Made by a program: the position numbers and the translations under genes. Shown piece after piece: positions 9,688 to 18,300 of a stretch of 21,126 nucleotides of DNA; within the stretch, counting starts at the first letter, position 1; the number at the start of each line of letters is the position of its first letter. The notes beneath the pieces were generated by a model. It saw only the letters and a program-made list of their open reading frames with translations, ran no database searches and was not told where the DNA came from. The DNA comes from Nymphaea colorata (taxonomy: Eukaryota > Streptophyta > Magnoliopsida > Nymphaeales > Nymphaeaceae): assembly GCF_008831285.2 (NCBI RefSeq), contig NW_022204673.1:1-21126 (forward strand), read 5' to 3'.

Positions 9688-11759
9688 ATGTTACTAAACC
9701 ACAACCCAATCACCCTCTCTAAGAATCTAAGCTCTAAGACCATATTGATTCAAGACAACCCTAATCTCAAAGCCGAACTCAAGGAATATTTTCTTCGCAC
9801 TTACGCAGTCTACGAAAAACTGTTTGACCTGCTCAAGGTCGACCGCGCCTACTACATCAGGGCAGAGCCACTAAGACACCCGCTCATCTTCTACTTCGGC
9901 CACACCGCCGCTGTCTTCGTGAATAAGCTCATTGATTACGGCATCATTAAAACCCGCATCAATGAGTAATTCGAGAAGATGTTCGCCGTAGGAGTTGATT
10001 AGATGGACTGGGACGACCTCAACGAAAGTCACTACGACTGGCCGACCGTTGAATAGACAAGACGATTCAGGCAAAAAGTTAAGTAAATGATCATCAATGT
10101 GATCGACTCCACCCCCGAGGAGAAGATCGACGGCTGGTTGAGCAACCTTTGGGTGGTGCTCATGGGCATTGAACATGAAAGAATACACCTGGAAACCTCA
10201 GCAGTCATCATCCGAAGAGTACCACTTTAACTCATCAACCAAGTACAGGAGTTCACTGAGTGCTAATACCGATAGAACGATCTAGAAAAAATACCGCAGA
10301 ATTCCTTTGTGGATGTACCGGCCTGGAAGGGAACTTGGTAACGCAACAAATAAACTCCCACCACCTATGGATGGGACAACTAGTTCGGAGTCAAGTAGTT
10401 TGACGTGCAGCCATTCAAAGCAACCGAGATGCTTATTTCGAATGGAGATACTTTAGTTCGTGCAGGAGGGAGGCTACCATACTCCTTAGTGGTGGACTGA
10501 TGAGGGAAAAAGGTGGATCGCCTCCATAAAACCCGAAATGCCTTTATTCTGGCGTAAAGAAGGCGAGAAATACCAGTTACGCACCCTCTACAGACACATC
10601 GATATGCCTTGGGACTGGCCTGTTGAAGTCAACAACCTCGAGGCTAGAGCTTACTGCAAATGGAAATCAATCAAAATGGGAGTTTACGTGAGACTCCTAC
10701 TGAGGATGAGTACTATTCGATGAGAAACACTCTGGAGAAGGACCAGACCAACTGGGAGTACCAATCTGTGGGCAACATCAACATGGAATACTGGATGTCT
10801 CCCAACCCAGTCAACTTGTTCCGAAATGGCAACTTCTACGACCTTGTTGGGAATGTGTGGCAGCACACCATCACTCCCATCTACCCATTCACCAACTTCT
10901 AGATCCATCCAGTCTACGAAGACTTCACTACTCCTACTTTTGATGAACGTCATGACATCATAAAGGGAGGCAGCTTCATCAGTACTGGAAACTAGGCACT
11001 CTATCATGCCAGATATGCCTTCAGGAGACATTTCCATCAATTCGCAGGCTTCAGATGTGTCCAATCACCCATAGAGATGGAAATCGACCTTCATTTATAG
11101 TAGATCAGCGATAATACCGTCGAAATGAACCTCAAACATCACTACCTGAACAATAATTCCTACGTTTTCGAACTAGCAGAAAAGATAAAGAAGAAGGCAG
11201 GCGCCCAAGCCAAAAACACAAAGGTATTGACAGTCGGTTGCTCAGTAGGAAGAGTGCCTCTCTAGCTGGGCAGAGCATTCCAAGAGTCAGTCGGAATCGA
11301 CTATACCACCAGATACTTCCAGATGTCGACCAGACTCAGGGAAAAGGCTTCCTTAAGTTCAAGGACATTGACATTAGTCTCGACTCTTTGAATATCGACG
11401 TCAATAAGTGTGAGCTCTTCCAGATGAATCCCTAAAACCCAGATGCGAAGAAGATCAACGAGTGTGACTGGATCATCATCGACGGTCTTTCAGTCAAGCA
11501 AAACTCCTTCCCTAATATTCTCCGCAAGATCATCAAATTGGCTAAAAGGAATGCCCACATTGCCATCCTGAACGTGTCTGGTTTCAATGAGCTATAGAGG
11601 GAGGAGGCAAGAGAAATTATGTCAAAAGTAGTGAATGGAGAAGTGGTATCAGGAGAGGAGGTAATATTGGAGGCTAGCAAGGGAGACCAAAGCTACCTTC
11701 CTAACTGGAAAGAGCAGCTCCAGTTCAGGCTGAACTATTACAGCATCATTGAGCCTTGA
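9688..11759 (+). CDS. ovoA: 5-histidylcysteine sulfoxide synthase / N-methyltransferase OvoA
   Basis: OvoA is a non-haem iron enzyme that joins cysteine to histidine with O2 to make 5-histidylcysteine sulfoxide. Its C-terminal methyltransferase later methylates the mercaptohistidine to give ovothiol, a thiol antioxidant. Seen here: a DinB-like N-terminal part with the iron-binding HxxxHxE motif (EHERIHLE, H163, H167, E169); a formylglycine-enzyme-like middle with YGWDNEFGV, EGGYHTPEWWTDEG, MPWDWPVEVNNLEARAYCKW and GGSF...FAGFRC; and a SAM-binding motif VLTVGCSVGR near residue 513. Total about 690 residues, normal for full-length OvoA, single exon, TGA 11757-11759. Many Glu residues are TAA/TAG, including the conserved E of GVDEMDWDD. 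Three phase breaks: an extra base near 10452, a missing A near 10677 and a missing A near 11343. The two missing bases are homopolymer contractions, probably sequencing error. Confidence 0.93.
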
Positions 11760-11964
11760 TCACCATTCCATTATATTTTTGCAATTCCCATATATTATCA
11801 ACCAATAAATACTGGACTCCAATCAATAAGAAGAGTTATCATTTGCCAAACAATAGCCAAACTGAGCATGATATGTCAGCATATGATTGAGTCATTTTTT
11901 TGTATGAATATGTAGCATGTGGGGCTGGTTTTAGCGCAGATGATAGTTCTTCATTATTCTTATC

Positions 11965-13151
11965 ATGCTTAGCAGTGACCAGCAATAGAAAGCTATAGGC
12001 GCCCTGCTTCAAAGGAAGGAGAATGAGTTGTGTGCCGACTGCAACTCGAAAAATCCTTGCTGTATTGATATATGAACCCAGGGGCATCACTTGATTTCGG
12101 TGTTTTCGTATGCATGAACTGCGCGGGCGCTCACAGGGCTCTCGGGCAGTCAGTCACCAGAGTGAAATCAACCAAATTGGATACCTGGCATCGCGATTGG
12201 CTCGAGAATATGCGCATTGGCAACGCCATTCTCAACCAGTATTGGGAGAAATAACTGACGAGGTCGGCATGCTCATCGTCCCTTCTCTCCTAATTTAGAA
12301 AACCCAATCCAAATACTCCTCTCCAGGATATCATTGCATACGTGCAACAGAAGTATGTTCAACGACGCTTTGCTGATAAAAAATAGGCTCAGGACCCACT
12401 TAAACGCCCAAAAATAAAGTCAATGACTAATATTAGAAAATTCAAACTTAACCTAAGAGCCAACATCAAAATCAAAAGAAGGAAACTTTGCTTACGCATA
12501 AGGCCGCTACGCATTCGCCTTTTTAGGCTTTTGATACCATAATTGCCAAAAAGCTGAATACTCAAAAGAAGGTCTCTGAGAATCTAATTTCGTTTGACTT
12601 CGAGCATAAGAAGTGGAAGAGGAAAAGTTACCTAAACGAAGATAAAACCCACCTTCTTAGGTGCAAGTTGTGAAGAACCATAGCCAATTTCATACATTTT
12701 CAGGGACTAAAGCCAAAGTATAAAACGATATGTTTGCTAACTTTGACAACTTTATCAAAAGTAAAGATACTCAACATACTTTCTCAATGTAAAGACAATC
12801 CTCAAGGCAAGCCACAAGCAAATAAGGCATAGCATAATGCAAAAGTTCACGCAACAAACCTGAACCATCATACTGCAAACGTGATTAATAAAAATCAATA
12901 CTCACGATGAATCATTTGAATATGCATGCACACAACACGCCCTTCACTACAAATAACAACCACCATGACCATCTCCTTAAAAATAATTCTAATCTAGCAG
13001 GGCATAACCACCAATTTCTAACACACAACCAGCATATAATCCAGAGCACGCTCGCGATAATATCAACATCACTCTTGACGCAAACATTGACCTAACAGTT
13101 GGCAGCAAATAGCAAAAAAAGGAGAGATCTTGGATAGATGAATGGAAGTGA
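11965..13151 (+). CDS. ArfGAP, SMAP-like, frame-broken C-terminus
   Basis: GTPase-activating protein for Arf GTPases in vesicle traffic. Starts MLSSDQQEKAIGALLQ. After a 20-nt intron (12062-12081) is removed, the ArfGAP zinc finger is complete: CADC, 16 residues, CMNC (Cx2Cx16Cx2C), followed by the arginine finger in AHRALG and by VTRVKSTKLDTWHRDWL. The order and the KSTKLD stretch fit SMAP-type ArfGAPs. After the domain (about residue 130; a possible 36-nt intron at 12256-12291) comes a low-complexity tail rich in Lys, Asn, His and Gln, ending SWIDEWK at TGA 13149-13151. The tail changes frame several times. Breaks near 12412 (A run) and 12656 (T run) are repaired by one added base; others lie near 12790, 12900 and 13020. 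Domain call is secure; tail length and end are not. Confidence 0.85.
12062..12081 (+). other. 20-nt intron in ArfGAP gene
   Basis: Starts GTATTGA and ends AACCCAG, and contains an in-frame TGA. Its removal rebuilds the invariant Trp (TGG across the junction) of the zinc-finger segment SKNPCWASLDFGVFVCMNC, so both ends are well supported. Confidence 0.88.
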
Positions 13152-13230
13152 TGATGCGGTTATGATTGTCTTGATTATGATTATAATTGGCGGGCAGTGA
13201 GCGATAGATAAGGTGATAATTAGATCGAGA

Positions 13231-14368
13231 TCATCTGATGGTGCGTACGATTTCAATGAGAGTCTCGTCGTCCAGCTCCAAGTTGTTCAGGTCGATGTCC
13301 AAGGCCTTCAGCTTCATCGCGATGTAGTCTTCTGATTTTTTAGATCCGCTCAAAACCTTCAAGTTTCTGATAGTGTCACGGGAGTTTGATTCCATTTTCT
13401 TTACCTCTACGTTTTTGAAGCCACGGACTCTGAAGCCGAAGCGGTATCCTAGCTCTCCCATCCATTCTCCACTCTGTAGCAAAGGTAGAAGGCCTGTTCG
13501 AGCAGTGTTCATTTGGGCATGTGAATGGCCTAATTCCACGACCATTTTCTCACCGGATTTCAAAGTCTTGACTTTGATTGTCTCCTTAGTTTCGCAGTTG
13601 ACGATTTAGAGATCTTGGGGAAGGTCTTTGCCGATGTTGTGAATCTAAAATTGGTAGGTGAATGCTTTTCCCACCTCCATTCTTTCCAGCTTGTTGACTT
13701 CTTTGATGTTCATCTCGTAGACCTTGCTGAGTCCTCTGAAGATCTTCGGGAAATCTGGCTTTACCTATACTTCCTCTTGATTTCCTCTTCTTTCTTGATC
13801 TCTTCCTTGTGGCTGTTGCTTCCGTGCTTTTGGAAGAGCTTCATGATGTGGAGAATGTATTTATGGTCATTGTCCAGTTCACCTCTTCCATTGCAAATCT
13901 CACACATATGTTGTCCTTGGGATCTTTCATAGACCCATTTCCTGCGCAGTTGTAGCAGAGATAAAACTCCTTGGGCATGCGATACTCGATGACTGGAAGT
14001 TGTGGGCGTTTGGGCTCCACTTCCATCAATTTCTCCTCCAGGATCACCACGGATTCGTCCACTTTTCTCACCTTCACCGCGCTTCCCCTCTCGCTGGAAA
14101 CAATCTCAATGATGGATTGTTGCTCCTCCTTGGGTTGCTCCGCGCTGGAACGGGCTACCAATTTGATTGAGGTCTTTCCTTGCTTTGCCAGTAGGGAGAT
14201 GAGTGCTGTTAGGTCTCCTACGAGTGTTCCTTCGAAAAAGTACTGGAGATTTGGGAGTTGATTGGGATACCTGCGGGTCATTTCTTCTTGGACTTGGAGT
14301 AGTGAGGTGACTCCCTGTGAGAGTTTGAAGAGTTTTTCTCCGTATTGGACCTTGACTGTTACCGACAT
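13231..14368 (-). CDS. PB1-like / CxxC zinc / FW-like domain protein, 378 aa
   Basis: N-terminus (1-75, MSVTVKVQYGEKLFKLSQGV) looks like a PB1 or ubiquitin-fold interaction domain. A linker is followed by paired CxxC motifs CYNCAGNG and CEICNGRGE (Cys138, 141, 155, 158), probably one zinc site, of DnaJ-like CxxCxGxG style. A lysine/glutamate-rich helix leads to PDFPKIFRGLSKVYEM and then a beta-rich domain (FTYQFEIHNIGKDLPQDLEI ... LKSGEKMVVEL ... SGEWMGELGYRFGFRVRG). This resembles the FW (NBR1-like) domain of NBR1 and ILRUN. PB1, zinc and FW in this order suggest an NBR1-type adaptor, but the zinc site is not a classical ZZ and no clear UBA or LIR is seen. Two breaks: an extra TG unit in a TGTGTG run (13901-13906) and a missing base in an A run (13760-13762); correcting them gives 379 codons. 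Confidence 0.6.
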
Positions 14369-14692
14369 ATAATTAAATTGTACCCATTCGTTTCCAAAAT
14401 CGCATATGACAGGCTACGCACTAATATATTCCGATCAGCATTCACCTACAAAATTAAAAATAGAGAGGGGTGGGGGATATTGGAGGGAAGAATAAAGATA
14501 GGCGTTTTTATATATATTTTGACGATATATAGATATATGTCATATGCCAATATGAGAAGAACTTGATTATCTTTTTGATCACACATACACATAAAAACTA
14601 AGCCAAGATTTCCATTTCTTTTCATTTGTTATTTGTTAAGCACGTGAGGATTATCTTCACGATTATAATAAATCGCAATCACGTGAAAGCCA
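14369..14692. promoter_or_regulatory. Divergent intergenic region of PB1/FW gene and Arl1-like gene
   Basis: 324 bp between two divergent starts. It contains an AT-rich stretch of TATA-type motifs (about 14508-14555). Two CACGTG palindromes (14641-14646 and 14680-14685) lie 52 and 13 bp before the Arl1-like ATG. No coding frame or RNA gene was seen. A promoter role is inferred from position only. Confidence 0.4.
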
Positions 14693-15317
14693 ATGGGTGG
14701 ATTTTTCGGCAAGATCTTTTCAAAGCTGATGAGCAAGAAGTAGCTAAAGATAATCATCATCGGCCTCGACAACTCAGGCAAGACCACCATCCTCAGTATC
14801 CCCACACCAAATAGACAAGCTCCATCTCAACGAAGTCAAGCAGACCGCACCAAGTCACACTCACCTTATACAGCCATAGGATTCAATATGGAAGTCGTAC
14901 AGTACAAGAACCTGCAGTTCCAGGTGTGGGACCTAGGAGGTCAAAACTCCATCCGGTATCATTCATCTCAAGTAGGCAATACTGGGAGATGTATTACCCC
15001 AATACAAACGCTATCCTCTACGTCGTCGATAGTTTCGACAAGGGTCGCTTTTCCAAGGCTGCTGAGTAACTCGCGAAGGTTTTGGAAGTAACGTTGATCT
15101 TAGTAAGAAGGAAATCCTGCAGGGAGTGCCTCTGCTTGTGATGGCCAACAAACAGGACCTTCCAGATGCCTCCTCCGAAAAGTAGATCAGCGAGATGCTG
15201 GGCCTCTCGAAGATAAAGGAAAGGGATTGGGCACTGTTCAAATGCTCTGCGAAAACGGGAGGAGGCTTGAACGAATCGATGGACTGGGTGGTGGACAAGC
15301 TCTCCTCCCTGCTCTGA
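14693..15317 (+). CDS. Arl1-like small GTPase, 181 aa
   Basis: Arf-family GTPase that cycles between GDP and GTP on Golgi membranes to recruit effectors such as tethers. Removing four introns (14796-14814, 14854-14873, 14956-14975, 15088-15107) leaves exactly 182 codons with TGA at 15315-15317, matching the 181 residues usual for Arl1. Motifs in order: MGGFF with Gly2 for myristoylation; GLDNSGKT P-loop; Thr of switch I in [17 protein letters not shown] (G3); [22 protein letters not shown] (G4); CSAK (G5). The sequence matches Arl1 more closely than Arf1 at MGGFF and [10 protein letters not shown]. Three Glu residues are TAG/TAA (SKKELKI, AAEELAK, SEKEISEML). No frame break at all. It converges on the giant secreted-protein gene with 30 bp between. 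Confidence 0.92.
14796..14814 (+). other. 19-nt intron 1 of Arl1-like gene
   Basis: Starts GTATCC and ends AAATAG. Removal joins GKTTIL to NKLHLNEV, exactly as in other Arf-family proteins. Confidence 0.92.
14854..14873 (+). other. 20-nt intron 2 of Arl1-like gene
   Basis: Starts GTCACAC and ends ATACAG. Removal rebuilds the switch I segment APTIGFN across the junction. Confidence 0.92.
14956..14975 (+). other. 20-nt intron 3 of Arl1-like gene
   Basis: Starts GTATCAT and ends CAAGTAG. Removal joins GGQNSIR to [12 protein letters not shown]. Confidence 0.92.
15088..15107 (+). other. 20-nt intron 4 of Arl1-like gene
   Basis: Starts GTAACG and ends TAGTAAG. Removal joins LAKVLE to [17 protein letters not shown] and keeps the frame to the stop. 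An earlier AG inside (16 nt) would break the frame. Confidence 0.88.
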
Positions 15318-15347
15318 CATATCATATTGAGATTGTAATATCTACTA

Positions 15348-18300
15348 TCACTTTCCCTGGTTGAAGTCCAACAATGCCTGGAACTTGGGATGCGTGGGAG
15401 TCTCGTTTATCTGGTCCAAGTAGTCCAGCAGTCCCCATGAACCGTACTTGGAGGGGAGGCCGATTGAGGAGAAGAGCATGAGGGGTGCGGTGGCCATCAG
15501 GTTGTTTTGCTGGTATGTATTGAGAAGGTCTTGTAGACGTCATACATTCCGCTATCTCTGTTGGCTGCAATGAAGTTGGCGGTGGCTCCGGGGTTTTCAT
15601 TTCCGCTGAAGATGGTTGCATATTCCGAGATGGAGGTTCCCGCTTCGTAAGCTGCCATGGGAAGGTTACCGTAGCTAACGGATACGTTGGTGGCGATTTG
15701 GAGGATGGGAGTGAGGGTGCTAAACTGGCTGCTGCATGTTTGGATCACATCGGAAACATTATGGGCGGCTACTATGGCTGTGTTGACTGTGTTGCCGATG
15801 CTATTGCAGTCGTAGTAGGGAGCAGCAGCAATGACCAGGTTGGGATAGGTGCTTAAGGTATAGGTGGTGCCGTTGATAGTGGCACTGTATGTAAGGATTT
15901 GTTGGCCACCCATTGACTACTGCCTGGTAGGAAATCACGAATTTTAGGCGGGGAGAGCTTTGGCCAAAAACTGAAGAGAAAATGTTGAAGATCTAGAGAG
16001 AACGTTGGCATAGAACTTGTGATAGTTGGTCAAGTTAAGGCTGTGGCTTGAGCAGTTGCATATTGTCCCTGTGCAAAAGCAGTGTTCCAAACTTCATTAG
16101 AATACTCAACATAGATGGTCCTGGAGAGGGGGATGTTAGTACTGAGGAAATTTGCCAATTTGTTCACAAAGTCATCTGATGCCAAATGGGGAACATTGAT
16201 CCACGCGTTTCTACCTGTACGCTTGACGATACGAGCAAGAAGATCGTAGGAAATACCAGTAGGCATGGCCTGAGTATCCTGGTGGACAGAGTAGTCTGAT
16301 TCCATTCGGTAACTGGACTGCCGTTAGTATCAAGCAAATCCATGAAGCGGATGGTTGAGAACTGGCCAATAAACTTCATGAAGTTCTCAGTAAGCAGGTC
16401 CTGTGCGTAGTTATACTCATCTCTTTCCAAGATGACCCTAATGTTCTGGAGTGGATTTTTGTATTAGTGGAGAGGAGTTGCACATAGACGCCGTTATCCC
16501 TGACGGTGGAAGGCTTTACTGTGAACTTGATCCTTCCTGCTGAGTATTCAGTGATTGTTGCATCCATGCCCAGCTTGATGACCCCATCACCGTCGTAGAG
16601 CAACACGTACTGGTTGTCTAGTTGATGCTTGGTAGTAGAGCTTCAGATCCCGCAGAAGCAACTTTCCCAAGGACATGTTGGCGTAAAGCTGAGAAGGATA
16701 GCCGTTAGAAGCTTGGGATAGGATTGGTTTGTGTTCCATGTGTACTGGATGGATCCGTTGAAGTAGTTGGGATAGTATTGGGAAATCCAAGTCGAGCTCT
16801 GCTTGAAATAGTCCTTCAGCAGGTGCTGAGTCGACCAGTAGGCCAGTCCGCCCACATTGATGCCCAGATTGGCGCTAACGTAGCTCACTGGCGTTTCGGT
16901 GGAGCAGGTGGACCCGGTGAAGCCAGGCCAGCAGTTGCAGTGCCGTTGTTGCATGTGCCGCTGGTGCAGCCGGGGCAGCCAGAAGGTTGGGTCCGTAGCA
17001 CTGGGAGCTCGGCTGGCCAAAGCAGGCGAACTCGCACTTCTTGGAGGTGGCATTGTAGTTAAATCCTGCATCGCAGAGACAGCTTTGATCGGTATTGCAA
17101 GTACCATGACCACCGCATCCGCAGTCAAGCTCACAATTGGCTCCCATCTTGCCTCGGAAGCAAGTGCAACGTTAGGCCCAGTGCACTGGCCATTGTAGTT
17201 GCAATTGGAGGAGCAGATGGGAATGGCACAGTAGGCGCCAGTGTATCCGGGGAGGCAGGTGCAGCTGTAGTAGCGGTTGATGCCCACCATTGTGCTGAGT
17301 CCGCATACGCCCTGGTTGAAGGTGCAGAGGTAGCCGCAGTCGATGTAGTCTACGTATTTGCCAATCGAACAGTCAGATCCGCCGAAGTCAGAATAGCAAT
17401 ACAGCTTCCGAATGCGCAGACACCGTTTCCATTGCAGCTGTTGTTGCAGCTTCCGTATGTCTGCACTCCTGTGCTTAGGTTTTGTTCCTGGAAGTAGTCA
17501 TTAACTCCTAGCCATTTTAGGGAGGTAGAAGGTCGCTCGTCGATGTACTGGAAAAGTCCCCAACTGCCGTACTGGGTGTAGTGGACTGAGTCACAGTAGT
17601 GGTTGGCGAGGACAACTGAGTTGTTGAAGAGCATTTAGAGATAGGAAAGATAGACCTGCCTCATGGCGTCAGTGGTCTGCACTCCGATAGCCAAGTTGTT
17701 TTGGACAGTATTGGTTCCAAGCAGGCCCTGTCCGGATTCGTATAGATATAGCGAAAGTCCGTAGGCGTTGGTATAGTTGAGGTGGGTCTGGATGGATGTT
17801 CCGATTTTTGGTATTTCCTCATTGAGCTTGGTAATGATGTCGGTGAAGCTCATGCTGTCAGTGATGGGGACGGAGAGGTAGGGGGCGATGGCCACTCCGT
17901 CGACGAAGCTGAAGTTTCTGGCAGGCGAGGATGCGTCTGGTCGTATCTGCGTTGACGGATTGGGTGCTCACCACCATCTTCAGGCGGGGATTGGTGCTTC
18001 CGAAGATGTTGCGCCAAATCGTGGAGATTTGGTTGGTGCGAAGACCAAGATAGCAGAAACGAGCTTGGGTGGGTCTGTGGGGGCAAGGCCAAGGGTGACG
18101 CCCTGATTCTGTGCGTACTGTCCTCCTGGGAAGAGGTTCCCCAAACTTCATTGGAGTACTAAACGTAGACTTTCAGATGAGGCTCCAGAGTGGTGAAGAA
18201 AAGTTGGCAAGCTTGGTGATGTAGTCATCGCTGCCTTGTGGGGGATACTGATCCAGATTCCTTGCCAATGTGTTGGCTAATCTGATGGTTTCCTCCCAAG

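Noticed and set aside
9688-11759. UAA/UAG = Gln (Tetrahymena/Oxytricha code 6)
   Set aside because: Open frames would look the same, but conserved columns in OvoA, the EF-hand loop, the Arl1-like protein and the sister repeat modules demand Glu.
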